Source of the DNA: Acidobacteriota bacterium
Lineage (GTDB): Bacteria > Acidobacteriota > JAAYUB01
DNA: 64,000 nt
Direction of reading: 5' to 3'
Assembly: GCA_029565065.1 (NCBI GenBank)
Contig: JAKQOW010000036.1
Location: 123,846 to 187,845 of the forward strand
Shown: in pieces, positions 1 through 8,140 of the stretch
How the letters are laid out: every line of letters starts with the position of its first letter
Numbering within the stretch: position 1 is the first letter of the stretch
Made by a program: the position numbers and the translations under genes
The notes under the pieces: generated by a model
What the model was told of the DNA's origin: nothing
Seen by the model: only the letters and a program-made list of their open reading frames with translations
Database searches by the model: none

Positions 1-1354
1 CGGAGACCTGGTTCATCTGCCGGGTCACCCCGGCTGACAGGGCCCGTGGGGAAACGTCGTAGTAGTTGTCATCCCGGGTGAACAGGACGGAGATCATGTC
101 CGAAGGATCGACCTGGACCCGCATCCGGTAGGTCAACTCGGCGTCGCCGCTGTGGATGCGGTGCCCGCCCAACCGGCCCTCCACGGCCAGATGGGAGTCG
201 AATCGGTGACCGATGCCGATCCAGCCCTGGGAGGTCCAGAGGTCCCCGGCACCGTTCAGATCCTCCAGCCCGCTCCCCGCCGGCGCGGCCAGGTTGGACG
301 CGCCGTAGCCACCGAAAAGCAGGGTGCCCGGGCGGGGGAAGTAGCCGCCTTCGACGGAGAGGCGGAGAATGTCCACATCATCCGAATCCTGCCCCACGGA
401 AAACGACGGCCGGATGAAGGACCGGAGGGGGGTGAGCACGAACTTGCGGATCCCCTTTGTTTCCGGATCTCGCTCCGGCAGCTGGTCCAGCCGCTGCACC
501 TGGGCCACGGCCTCGGCGGGACGGCGGCCGTTGGCCAAGGCCAGGGCCCGGGCGGCGTTGAAGTCGTAATCGGCGGGTTGCTCCGCCAGTCCCCGGTCGG
601 CGATGGCCAGCCCGTCGGTGGGGCGACCGCCGAGGGCGAGCAGCCGGGCGCGCAGGCGCCAGTAGTCATCGGTCAGACCGAAGCGGCGCTGGTACTCGTT
701 GAGAACGCCCAATGCGGCGGGGTGGTTGCCCCGCCAGCCCTCGGTCCGGGCCAGCTCCAGCCAGGCGGCGGCGTCATTGTCGCGTACCGCCAGGAAGGCG
801 TGATAGTCACCCACGGCGAGGTCGTAGTCACCGGCCCAGCTGTGGGCGCGGGCCAGGCCGAGGCGGGCGTCCGCGTCGTTTGGAGCGGCGGCCAGCACCT
901 TCTCGTAGGTGGCGGCCGCGTCGGTGTACCGGCCGTTCCAGATCTGGACCTGGCCGAGGTTCCGACGGAAGTCCACGTTTTTCGGATCAAGCCGGACCGC
1001 CTCCTCGGCCTGTCGCAGGGCGGACGCGGCCTCGCCGGCCGTGGCGTACGCTTGGGACAATTTTGCGCGCAGAACGGCGTCGGCCGGTTGGAGCTGGACG
1101 GCGTACCAGATGGATTCGGCGGCGCGCGCCCGGTCCGGGATCGCGGCGTACACGTCGCTGAGTCGGAGCCAGAGGTCCAACCGCGTCGGCTCCTGCTCCA
1201 GCACCGCTTGATAGATCGAGGCGGCTTCCTGCCAGCGCGCCGCCTGTTCGGCTCGAACCGCCTCGGCCGGCAGCGGGGCTTGCGCCGTGGCGGGCGACGC
1301 CGCCAGAAGCCCGGCGAGGATGATCCACAGGCTGTTCCAGATATGTCGCTTCAT
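1..1354 (-). CDS. TPR protein with C-terminal outer-membrane beta-barrel-like region (partial)
   Basis: The gene runs off the left edge, so the C-terminus is missing. The start at 1354 overlaps the glycosyltransferase stop as ATGA. The visible 451 codons begin with a signal peptide (hydrophobic core about residues 7-20, ending SPATAQA). Tandem TPR-like helical pairs follow (about 30-310), for example AAATYEKVLAAAPNDADARLGLARAHSW. After about residue 325 the protein switches to alternating, Gly/aromatic-rich strands (GYFPRPGTLLFGGYGASNL, GIGHRFDSHLAVEGRLGG), as in outer-membrane barrels. A periplasmic TPR plus barrel beside a GT2 synthase matches the logic of PgaA, BcsC or YaiO-type export proteins. 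I infer a polysaccharide export or modification role. The exact family cannot be fixed without the missing end. Confidence 0.8.
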   Translation of the reverse strand, partial: MKRHIWNSLWIILAGLLAASPATAQAPLPAEAVRAEQAARWQEAASIYQAVLEQEPTRLDLWLRLSDVYAAIPDRARAAESIWYAVQLQPADAVLRAKLSQAYATAGEAASALRQAEEAVRLDPKNVDFRRNLGQVQIWNGRYTDAAATYEKVLAAAPNDADARLGLARAHSWAGDYDLAVGDYHAFLAVRDNDAAAWLELARTEGWRGNHPAALGVLNEYQRRFGLTDDYWRLRARLLALGGRPTDGLAIADRGLAEQPADYDFNAARALALANGRRPAEAVAQVQRLDQLPERDPETKGIRKFVLTPLRSFIRPSFSVGQDSDDVDILRLSVEGGYFPRPGTLLFGGYGASNLAAPAGSGLEDLNGAGDLWTSQGWIGIGHRFDSHLAVEGRLGGHRIHSGDAELTYRMRVQVDPSDMISVLFTRDDNYYDVSPRALSAGVTRQMNQVS

Positions 1355-2730
1355 TTTCTCCAACTCCTGTTCCGGGTGATCCACAAATCGAACGAAAACC
1401 GCAGCATCGTGAAGAAATCGGAAAAGATGCTCAGGTAGCGCACGGGTGTCACCAGCAGGCCCTTGCCCACATAGGCCAGCCGCTGGCCGCGGGTGACGAG
1501 CGCCAGTGTGGCCAGCGCCAGCAACGATTCGGCGACGATGGTGATCAGCAGAGGCTCCCAAAGCTGCAGGGCCGCCATGGCGATGAGCGCCGCCGGGAAG
1601 CCGATCTTCTCGATGGCGGACATGAACAGCACCCAGCCGATGGGCCGACCGTACCGGTCGGTCCAGTCGCGGCCGAACCGCTGGCGGTACGGCTCATGGA
1701 CCCGCCGCTTGTTTTCCACGCCGGACTGCTTCGCCTTCCGCCGCTGGACGGCGCGCCGAAACGCCTTGAACGGGCTGGTCAGCAGGTTGTTGAAATAGTA
1801 GCAGCTCTGGAAGAACGAGGATGACCAGAGGTAGATCTGCTTGGGCAGACGGCTGGCTTGGGGCTCCTGGGTGCGGGCGTAGACGTCGTCGAGCTGGATG
1901 TTCCGGTAGCCTTCGCTCAGCAGGGCGAAGCCGATGAAGATGTCCTCGGAATTGGTCAGGTCGTCGCCGAGAATCGGTTCGTAGTGGTCGAACAAGTTCT
2001 GGATGTACTTACGGCGGTAGGCGACGGCGCAGCCGACGGGGTTCGACATGGTGCCGAAAAAGATCATCTGGCCGCGGTAGACGAACCGCTGCAGGAACGT
2101 GTAGAGCACGTCGCGATACATGTCCGTCAGGCCCTGCTCCAGCCGGTGCCACCAGCTCCGTTGCGGGGACATGGCCGACTGGGGGTGGGCGGCGCGAAAG
2201 CGGCGCACGGGCTCGGTCTGCTCGATGGTTCGGCGGTCCTTCCGCCGCATGGGCAGGATGGTGCCGCAGGCGCTGGCGATGCCCACCGCCTGGTACAGTT
2301 CCTGCACGGTGCGCGCGATGTAGTTGTCGGACTCCAGGATGGTATCGCCGTCCAGGATGAACTCGACGTCGGAGTCGAATTCGCGGGCCTGCCGCTTGAT
2401 GGTGGGTGTCTTGCCGATGGCGGCGGCGCGCTTGACGGCGACGAGCTCGACACCGTTCTCCTCGCAGAATGCCTTGGCGTAATCGAAGGTCCGGTCGGCG
2501 CTGCCGTCATCGATTAGGATGATCCGCTTCGGCTTCATCGTTTGCCGCAGTACCGAAGCCAGGCACGGCACGATGTGCTCTTCCTCGTTGTGGGCGGGGA
2601 TCACCACGTCTACAGTCGCCTCGCGCCAGTCCTCGGCCGGGGTGGGCACGGTCCGGTCGGGGCCGTGCAGGAAGCCGATGAGACTGAGGAGGGCGTTGGG
2701 GCTGATTACCAAATAGGGGAACTGGGCCAT
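1351..2730 (-). CDS. Family 2 glycosyltransferase, membrane-associated
   Basis: 459 aa. The GT-A fold motifs are clear: PAHNEE near residue 45, DDGS near 74, and the DGD metal site (FILDGDTIL) near 127, followed by NSEDIF as the probable acceptor-side acidic motif. Hydrophobic segments at the C-terminus (about 370-440) anchor it in the inner membrane. This architecture is typical of processive polysaccharide synthases or lipid-linked sugar transferases, though a clear QxxRW box is not seen. The start is backed by a strong GGAGGTGA eight bases upstream. It is the middle gene of a three-gene operon: epimerase upstream (16-bp gap) and the TPR/barrel protein downstream (ATGA overlap). Inferred role: polymerising sugar supplied by the epimerase for export by the TPR protein. 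Confidence 0.9.
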   Translation of the reverse strand: MAQFPYLVISPNALLSLIGFLHGPDRTVPTPAEDWREATVDVVIPAHNEEEHIVPCLASVLRQTMKPKRIILIDDGSADRTFDYAKAFCEENGVELVAVKRAAAIGKTPTIKRQAREFDSDVEFILDGDTILESDNYIARTVQELYQAVGIASACGTILPMRRKDRRTIEQTEPVRRFRAAHPQSAMSPQRSWWHRLEQGLTDMYRDVLYTFLQRFVYRGQMIFFGTMSNPVGCAVAYRRKYIQNLFDHYEPILGDDLTNSEDIFIGFALLSEGYRNIQLDDVYARTQEPQASRLPKQIYLWSSSFFQSCYYFNNLLTSPFKAFRRAVQRRKAKQSGVENKRRVHEPYRQRFGRDWTDRYGRPIGWVLFMSAIEKIGFPAALIAMAALQLWEPLLITIVAESLLALATLALVTRGQRLAYVGKGLLVTPVRYLSIFSDFFTMLRFSFDLWITRNRSWRK

Positions 2731-2746
2731 GAGTCACCTCCGGAGA

Positions 2747-3748
2747 TCAGGCCGCTTCCTCTTCCCGCTTGCGGCGGGCGGCGGCGATGAGTTCGTCGAT
2801 GGTGTCCTCCAGCGTCCACTGGAACGACATATGGGTCAGCGATCGCAGCTTGTCCAGCACCGGCCGGCGGCGGCGGCAGTCCTCGAAACCGGCCCCGTAG
2901 GCATCCTCATAGGACACGAACTGGATGGGCGACCGGCTGCCCGCGCGATCCCGGACCAGTTCGGCCAGCTCCAGAATCGAGATTTCGCGGTCATTCCCCA
3001 CGTTCACCACCTCGCCGGCGGTGGCCGGCAGGCCGGCCAGCAGGTCCAGAGCCCGGACGGTGTCGCGGACGTCGATGAAGCTGCGGGTCTGTTTGCCGTC
3101 GCCGTACACGGTGATGGGCGCGCCGTCCACCGCCTGCTCCACGAAGCGCGGCACCACCATCCCGTAGCGGCCGGTCTGCCGGGGGCCGATGGTGTTGAAA
3201 AACCGGGTCAGGGTCACCTGGAAGCCGTGCATGTGGGCATAGGAGAGCGCCAGCGCCTCATCGACGAACTTGGACAGGGCGTAATTCTGCCGGCTGTTGA
3301 AGCCGGAGTGGAAGATCAGGTCGGCGTCCTCCTCGAAGTGCTCGTGCTTGTACACGGCGTGATCCCCGGCGCCGTAGACCTCCGAGGTCGAGGCGATGAT
3401 GATCCGGGGATGCCAGCCGCCGGCGCGCACCGCCCGCAACAGCCGCTCACAGCCGGCGATGTTGATGGCCAGAGTCTTGGTGGGTTCGGCCAGCACGCGG
3501 CGCATGCCCACCACCGCCGCCATGTGGTAGATCCGGTCCGCCCAGGCAGCCGCCCGCTCCAGCTCCGGCCAGACCAGGATGTCGGCCTCGTGAAACCGGA
3601 CGTTCGGCTCGTTCAGGAGCAGGGTGATGTTCTGCAGCGAACCGGTGCTCAAGTCGTCCACGATGTGGACCAGGTCGCCTTTTGCCTGATGGTAAGCGGC
3701 GATGTGGGAACCGATAAAACCGGCGCCGCCGGTTATCAGCACGTGCAT
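2747..3748 (-). CDS. NAD-dependent nucleotide-sugar epimerase/dehydratase (extended SDR)
   Basis: 333 aa. The N-terminal Rossmann motif is GGAGFIGS (residues 7-14) with the acidic residue VDD at the end of beta-2, which fits NAD binding. The active site is visible as the STSEVYG segment and the YALSK catalytic Tyr-Lys pair. This is the extended short-chain dehydrogenase family that includes UDP-glucose 4-epimerase, UDP-glucuronate decarboxylase and dTDP-glucose dehydratase. The substrate cannot be chosen from sequence alone. The start has GAGGAGGA upstream. It is the first gene of the polysaccharide-type operon and is divergent from rubrerythrin across a 293-bp gap that carries an inverted repeat. 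Confidence 0.9.
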   Translation of the reverse strand: MHVLITGGAGFIGSHIAAYHQAKGDLVHIVDDLSTGSLQNITLLLNEPNVRFHEADILVWPELERAAAWADRIYHMAAVVGMRRVLAEPTKTLAINIAGCERLLRAVRAGGWHPRIIIASTSEVYGAGDHAVYKHEHFEEDADLIFHSGFNSRQNYALSKFVDEALALSYAHMHGFQVTLTRFFNTIGPRQTGRYGMVVPRFVEQAVDGAPITVYGDGKQTRSFIDVRDTVRALDLLAGLPATAGEVVNVGNDREISILELAELVRDRAGSRSPIQFVSYEDAYGAGFEDCRRRRPVLDKLRSLTHMSFQWTLEDTIDELIAAARRKREEEAA

Positions 3749-3811
3749 GATATTCCTCCTCGTCAGAGCGGATCGGCCCGATGGGTGTGATGTCTGTGAC
3801 CGATCTCGAAT

Positions 3812-3842
3812 GGGTATAGACCGATCAGAATTATCTATACCC
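3812..3842. promoter_or_regulatory. Inverted repeat in divergent promoter region (possible operator)
   Basis: Arms GGGTATAGA (3812-3820) and TCTATACCC (3834-3842) are perfect 9-bp inverted copies with a 13-bp spacer. They lie in an AT-rich patch about 65-95 bp upstream of the epimerase start and 200 bp upstream of rubrerythrin. The geometry suits a dimeric regulator acting on the polysaccharide operon. No T-run follows, so a terminator is unlikely. Confidence 0.4.
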
Positions 3843-3976
3843 GAATTGGTAGATTTGATTGTCCCTTATCAAATTCGATTCAAGTATTTTGGATGGCCAC
3901 GGCTGGTTGATCAGGTGGAGACAAAACTAAGCCCCGCGTTCTGAGTGGATCACGGCTGCGATCGATCACGTCGGAG

Positions 3977-4005
3977 TTGACCGGTTTCAAACCCATGCGT
4001 ATACT
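3977..4005 (+). promoter_or_regulatory. Sigma-70-type promoter of rubrerythrin
   Basis: The -35 TTGACC (3977-3982) and -10 TATACT (4000-4005) are separated by exactly 17 bp. Transcription would start near 4012, giving a roughly 30-nt leader that includes the TGGAGG ribosome site before the ATG at 4042. Confidence 0.6.
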
Positions 4006-4041
4006 CGGAACCGATTGCTGTAATCATTCCTGGAGGATCTC

Positions 4042-4548
4042 ATGAAGAAGATGACGGAAGAGAATCTCAAGGCCGCGTTTGCCGGCGAGAGCCAGGCCCA
4101 CATGAAGTATCTGGCCTTCTCCCGGAAGGCGGAGGCGGAAGGGAAACCCAATGTGGCCCGGCTGTTCGCGGCGGCCTCGTACGCCGAGCAGGTGCACGCC
4201 ACGGCCCACCTGCGCGTGCTCAAGGGGGTCGGCGGCACCGCCGACAACCTGGGCGCCGCCATGGCCGGCGAGGCGTTTGAAGTCGAGGAGATGTATCCGG
4301 CGTACATCGCCGCCGCCGATGCGCAGGAGGAGAAGGCGGCGAAGACCGCCTTCCACCGCGCCATGGATGCAGAGGTTGTTCACCACCAGCTCTACAGCCG
4401 CGCGAAACAGGCGGTGGAAGCGGGCCGGGATGCCGAGATCGGGCCGGTCTGGGTTTGCGAGGCGTGCGGGCATACCGTCGAGGGAACCGAGCCGCCGGAC
4501 CAGTGCCCGTTGTGCCAGGCCCGGAAGGACAAGTACGTCCGCTTCTGA
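4042..4548 (+). CDS. rbr: Rubrerythrin
   Basis: 168 aa, slightly shorter than classical rubrerythrins (about 190). The N-terminal ferritin-like four-helix domain carries carboxylate and His ligands in GESQAH, YAEQVH, FEVEEMYP and DAEVVHHQ, consistent with a di-iron site. The C-terminal rubredoxin-like domain has CEACGH and CPLC, four Cys for one Fe(SCys)4 centre. The family reduces hydrogen peroxide using electrons from rubredoxin or NADH and is characteristic of anaerobes and microaerophiles. TGGAGG sits about nine bases before the start. It is transcribed alone, divergent from the polysaccharide operon and convergent with the next gene. Confidence 0.95.
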   Translation: MKKMTEENLKAAFAGESQAHMKYLAFSRKAEAEGKPNVARLFAAASYAEQVHATAHLRVLKGVGGTADNLGAAMAGEAFEVEEMYPAYIAAADAQEEKAAKTAFHRAMDAEVVHHQLYSRAKQAVEAGRDAEIGPVWVCEACGHTVEGTEPPDQCPLCQARKDKYVRF

Positions 4549-4557
4549 ACCGGCTGG

Positions 4558-4586
4558 CGCCGCGACGGATCAAATCCGGCGGCGTT
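4558..4586. terminator. Possible bidirectional hairpin between convergent genes
   Basis: A bulged inverted repeat centred on CGGAT-caa-ATCCG (4566-4578) with outer CGCCG/CGGCG pairing lies between the rubrerythrin stop and the convergent dockerin-protein stop. There is no clear T-tract, so this is a weak call. Confidence 0.3.
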
Positions 4587-4598
4587 CGGTGACCGGTC

Positions 4599-5762
4599 TC
4601 AGTGGGCCATCCGGTAACATAGCCACAGCAGGTCCAGACTGTCCCAGTCGCTGTCGCCGTCCGGATCGGCGGCGGATGGTTCGGGGAAGTTGCCGGCGAG
4701 GACGTGGGCCAGCACGGTCAGGTCTGCGGCATCCTGACGCCCGTCGCCGGTGAGGTCGGCGAAGTTGAGCACCGTGAAGGAGCCGTCGCTTGCGTCAACG
4801 GGCAGGCCGTCGGTTTCCTGGATCCGGATACGGCGGTCGTGGCCCGGCCCTTCGGGCACTTGCCAGAGGTACGTCCCCGTATTGGGGACGGACGCGGCCG
4901 CGGGCTCCCAACTCGATCCGCCGTCGCGGGAATAGTCGATCCGCACGTCGCCCACCGCCTGGGTCCAACTCCACTGGATCGCCACGGCGTCGCCCACGGT
5001 GAAGATCTCCCCGCCGTCGGGCCGGAGCACACGCAGGGTGGGTACGGACTCCGGCAGCGCCAACTCCGCGCCCTGAAGGATCTCCCGGTCGGCGGCCTGG
5101 ACGAAGGCGACCAGCCGGCAGTTGCGGCGCACCCAGACGGGATTCAGGACCAATGAACGGTTGGTGATCAATGTCTGGCCGGAGTCGAGAGTCACACTCT
5201 CGCCGGCGGCACCAGGGAGCATGTCGCGGGCGACGAAGTCGAGTTCGGTCATGTTCTGCCACGCATACGGGATGAAACGCTCCACCAGCACCACCTGCAG
5301 GGTTCCGGAGACTGTCGCCGGCGAGTGGTTCGAGATCGTGATGCGGGCGGTGTTCATCGTCTCCATGTCGAGGTGGATCTCGATGGGGGCGGCGACGCCG
5401 GCGCGCTGAGTGTAGAGCGGCAGGTAGTCGGGATACATCGTTCCATCGTACGAACCGCCCGCCTTTCGGAGCACGCCATCGAAGATCGCCGTGGGGTAAC
5501 CGCCGACATTGTAGTAGGTGCGGCGGCTGGTGAACTCGGGGAGCGTGAACGGATCGTCCGAATGGTGGTACGCGATCATCACGACCGTGCTGTCGTGCTC
5601 GTCCTTGAGCTGCTCAAATCCGCGGGCGGCGCCGGGGCAGTACTGGCACCACGTGGCGGTGAACTTCTCCGCCACCACCACCTTTTGACTGGCCCCCCGG
5701 GCGGGACCGCCCACCAGAACGGCCAGTCCCATCAGAAGGACGGTCACAACAGGTTGCCGCAT
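4599..5762 (-). CDS. Secreted Omp28-like thioredoxin-fold protein with dockerin-like C-terminus
   Basis: 387 aa from the ATG at 5762, which has GAGGTGA upstream. The open frame continues further but would run into the radical SAM gene. A signal peptide (residues 1-24, hydrophobic LLMGLAVLVGG) precedes a thioredoxin-like domain with the redox pair in ATWCQYCPG (about 35-43), resembling Omp28-related proteins. A beta-sandwich region follows (about 245-320; SRDGGSSW and IRIQETDG resemble surface-protein modules). The end has two calcium-loop repeats, DLTGDGRQDAADLTVL and DPDGDSDWDSLDLLWL, the pattern of type I dockerins. It is exported and probably redox-active or a scaffolded surface protein. 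It lies 40 bp downstream of the radical SAM gene, so the two are likely co-transcribed. Confidence 0.8.
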   Translation of the reverse strand: MRQPVVTVLLMGLAVLVGGPARGASQKVVVAEKFTATWCQYCPGAARGFEQLKDEHDSTVVMIAYHHSDDPFTLPEFTSRRTYYNVGGYPTAIFDGVLRKAGGSYDGTMYPDYLPLYTQRAGVAAPIEIHLDMETMNTARITISNHSPATVSGTLQVVLVERFIPYAWQNMTELDFVARDMLPGAAGESVTLDSGQTLITNRSLVLNPVWVRRNCRLVAFVQAADREILQGAELALPESVPTLRVLRPDGGEIFTVGDAVAIQWSWTQAVGDVRIDYSRDGGSSWEPAAASVPNTGTYLWQVPEGPGHDRRIRIQETDGLPVDASDGSFTVLNFADLTGDGRQDAADLTVLAHVLAGNFPEPSAADPDGDSDWDSLDLLWLCYRMAH

Positions 5763-5802
5763 GGATCCGATCACCTCGTGGCGGGAGACTTCGGACGCCG
5801 GC

Positions 5803-6909
5803 TCAGAATATCCGCGCGACGGTGCAGTCCTCGGCCACCCGGTCGCGCAACGTGCACGCCCGGCAGAACGGGGACTCGTTGTCACCGTGGTTGAACGCGC
5901 CGCGGAAGCGGGCGGCGGCCGCACCCTTCCAGATCGCCGCGACGGAGCCGTCCGGGGAGAGGGTCCCGAAGGCGGCGTCGTTCCGGTAATCGTACTCGCA
6001 CGCCACGATCTCGCCGCCGGCCTGCAGGGTGACGCGCTTCCAGGGGCGAACGCAGCGGAAGGCGCGGCCACGGCGGCGCCGGGTGCCGGTTTCGTATTCG
6101 TAGCGCTGGTAGCGAGCGTCGCCGGGCGCCCAGCGGGTGTCGACGTCGGCGCCGTGGACCGCGGGCATGTCCACCGTCTTCAGGGTGAGAAATTCGACAC
6201 CCAGTTCCCGAGCCATGACCTCGACCATGGGCAGCTCGTGCTCGTTGTGCTGCATGACCACGAAGCGGAGGTTGATCCGCGGCCGGTCGGCGCCCAAGCG
6301 CCGTCTGGCGTCCAGGATCCGGCGGATGTTGTCCGTGGCCGCCGCCAGCGTGCCGCCCTCGCGGTATTTCTGATAGGTCGCCTCGCTGGCGCCGTCCACG
6401 CCGACGATGAGGGTGTCCAGCCCCGACTCGACCAGTTCCCGGATCCGCGCGTCGTCGAGCCGCATGTTGGCGTTCGTGCTGCAGTGGGTGAGAATGCCCC
6501 GCGCGCGGGCGTAGGCGATCATCCGGCCCAGGTCGGGATTCAGGAACGGTTCGCCCCAGTTCCAGAGAACGATCAGCAGCAGATAGTCGCCCAGCTCATC
6601 GATGAAGGTTCGGAACGTCTCGAAGGGCAGGACCGTGGCCGGCCGGGATGGGGTGACCGACGTGGTGAGGCAGAGCGGGCAGCTCAGGTTGCAGAAGTTG
6701 GCCGGTTCCACCTGGGCGAAAACCGGCCGGCCCAGGGGGCGGCGGGGCAGGGCGTACTGGTTGAGGCCCGCCAGGAACAGGTTGGCGATCTTGCGGCACG
6801 ACAGCCCGCTGGTTTCGTAAGGGATCAGCTCAAACTGGAAGCGGAAGCGCCGCCGGACCAGCAGGTTGAAAATTTGGGGGGCGATGTCCCGATAGTGAAA
6901 GATTTTCAT
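5803..6909 (-). CDS. Radical SAM/SPASM-type protein
   Basis: 368 aa. The [4Fe-4S] radical SAM motif CNLSCPLC sits near residues 73-80 after EPANF, followed by the SAM-binding WNWGEPFLNPDL (the GGEP-like motif here is WGEP) and STNAN. The C-terminal part has Cys in RCVRPWK, VACEYD and FCRACTL, as in SPASM auxiliary-cluster domains. Family members modify peptides and proteins or act in cofactor synthesis. No precursor peptide was found nearby. The only partner is the secreted CxxC/dockerin protein downstream. The start at 6909 lacks a clear Shine-Dalgarno site but fits the MKIFHYRDI N-terminus of related proteins. Confidence 0.85.
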   Translation of the reverse strand: MKIFHYRDIAPQIFNLLVRRRFRFQFELIPYETSGLSCRKIANLFLAGLNQYALPRRPLGRPVFAQVEPANFCNLSCPLCLTTSVTPSRPATVLPFETFRTFIDELGDYLLLIVLWNWGEPFLNPDLGRMIAYARARGILTHCSTNANMRLDDARIRELVESGLDTLIVGVDGASEATYQKYREGGTLAAATDNIRRILDARRRLGADRPRINLRFVVMQHNEHELPMVEVMARELGVEFLTLKTVDMPAVHGADVDTRWAPGDARYQRYEYETGTRRRRGRAFRCVRPWKRVTLQAGGEIVACEYDYRNDAAFGTLSPDGSVAAIWKGAAAARFRGAFNHGDNESPFCRACTLRDRVAEDCTVARIF

Positions 6910-6933
6910 GGGCGTATGGCCGCGTGTCCAACC

Positions 6934-6955
6934 GGCGGATTAGACCACATCCGCC
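6934..6955. promoter_or_regulatory. Inverted repeat between divergent radical SAM and methyltransferase genes
   Basis: GGCGGAT (6934-6940) and ATCCGCC (6949-6955) form a 7-bp inverted repeat with an 8-base spacer in the 142-bp divergent intergenic region. It is a possible operator, but GC-rich repeats of this length can arise by chance. Confidence 0.25.
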
Positions 6956-7051
6956 GCAGCCGATCAAGCTGAAACCGCGCGGGTGCCGGCCGGGATGACG
7001 TTGCGCGAAAAAGCAGTTGCGCCCCGGGACGGATCTGGCACAATCGGAAGC

Positions 7052-7639
7052 ATGCACGAAACCGCGCGCCGAGAAGCGTTCCGCCGCGTATGCCGTAGCT
7101 ATGAGATTCTGTGGACGGGTCCGGACGCCGCGGCCGTGGACCTCGGCGCCCAAGCCCGTTTGGAGGAGCTGTACCGTCGCGTGATCCAGGCCGGCGACAT
7201 GCGGACCGCGCTGGCGGCGCCGGAGCCGCGCTGGATTCTCGATCTCGGCGCGGGGCGGGGATCGCGTCTGGTGCAGCTGCTGGCGGACTCCGGCTGCCGG
7301 ATCGCGGCCGTGGACTGCTTCCCGGCGTTTGCCCGGCTGGATCTGCGGTACGCCGGGAAGAAGGTGTTGGCGGATGCGGCGGCGGCCCCGTTCCGGACGG
7401 GTTGCGCGGCGTTGGCAGTTTCGGCGCATCTGACCTTGAACAGTCCGCTATTTACCGACCAGGAGGACCGGCGGGCGTTCGTGGCCGAGATTGTCCGGCT
7501 CCTGCGGCCGGGCGGGGTATTCTGGGGGGAGGAGCGCATGCTGATGCCCGAGGACTTCGAGATGTTCGCCGAGGTGGAGGACTATTACCACCTGGCGGCC
7601 CTGGATGTCCATTGCTTCCGCAAATCGGAGCGGTCCTGA
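7052..7639 (+). CDS. Class I SAM-dependent methyltransferase
   Basis: 195 aa from the ATG at 7052. In-frame GTG 6983 and ATG 6995 are alternatives, but a promoter-like TTGCGC-16-CACAAT (7017-7044) lies between them and 7052. The SAM-binding motif I is LDLGAGRGSRLVQLL, followed by the acidic AAVDCFP at the end of beta-2 and a motif with PGGVFWGEE at the post-II position, as in UbiE/COQ5-like enzymes. The substrate is unknown. It stands alone between the divergent radical SAM gene and the signalling genes. Confidence 0.75.
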   Translation: MHETARREAFRRVCRSYEILWTGPDAAAVDLGAQARLEELYRRVIQAGDMRTALAAPEPRWILDLGAGRGSRLVQLLADSGCRIAAVDCFPAFARLDLRYAGKKVLADAAAAPFRTGCAALAVSAHLTLNSPLFTDQEDRRAFVAEIVRLLRPGGVFWGEERMLMPEDFEMFAEVEDYYHLAALDVHCFRKSERS

Positions 7640-7720
7640 GAGGCCGGTTCATCGTTGACGCCGTGGGCGGCGTCGGCCCGGCCGGGGCGAGCGGCCGGGT
7701 CCGGAGAATCCGACAGTGGA

Positions 7721-7749
7721 TTGAGCCCGTCTCGCTCCCGTGTTAAGAT
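7721..7749 (+). promoter_or_regulatory. Sigma-70-type promoter of the histidine kinase operon
   Basis: TTGAGC (7721-7726), a 17-bp spacer, and TAAGAT (7744-7749). The predicted start near 7757 leaves a leader of about 105 nt before the ATG at 7862. I see no recognisable riboswitch in that leader. Confidence 0.45.
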
Positions 7750-7861
7750 TCGGCAATAAGCTGCTTCAGCACGACGTCATCCCCGCCCCATCCGGCGCCA
7801 GCGGGCCCGGAGCGTTCGTTCGGCGGGCGAGCGGCCAGAAGACCCCGGCGTGGAGGAACCG

Positions 7862-8140
7862 ATGGACATGATCCGGAGCAGCGAGGTCATCGTGATGCTG
7901 TTGGGCATGGGCCTGATGGCGTTTGTGCTCTACCAACGGCGGCAACTGGCGCAATTGCCGAACCGGTCCATCCTGTTCATGTCCCTGCTGGCCATCTTGG
8001 CCGGCTGGTTTTTCACCAACCTGGAAGCCGTGGTTTGGGGCGAGCTGGTCAATCTGCTGGAGCATCTTTGCTACGCCGCCAATGCGGTCCTCATGGCGGT
8101 TTGGTGCGGCCTGCTGCTGCGCCGGGGACGGTCGGCATGA
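7862..8140 (+). CDS. Small membrane protein upstream of the hybrid histidine kinase
   Basis: 92 aa from the ATG at 7862, with GGAGG five bases upstream. There are three hydrophobic segments: about 8-24 (VIVMLLGMGLMAFVLY), 36-54 (ILFMSLLAILAGWFFTNLE) and 64-84. The stop overlaps the kinase start as ATGA, so translation is coupled. Its membrane segments resemble those at the start of the kinase, suggesting the pair form one membrane sensor split over two chains. I do not recognise a named family. Confidence 0.7.
   Translation: MDMIRSSEVIVMLLGMGLMAFVLYQRRQLAQLPNRSILFMSLLAILAGWFFTNLEAVVWGELVNLLEHLCYAANAVLMAVWCGLLLRRGRSA

Noticed and set aside
152-1438. Long plus-strand open frame antisense to the TPR gene
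   Set aside because: The protein is Gly/Val/Arg-rich with no domain, while the opposite strand has a signal peptide, TPR repeats and an ATGA-coupled start. High-GC antisense frames of this kind occur opposite most genes here.
5763-6071. 103-residue N-terminal extension of the dockerin protein frame
   Set aside because: It overlaps the radical SAM gene and would place the signal peptide internally; the ATG at 5762 has GAGGTGA upstream.
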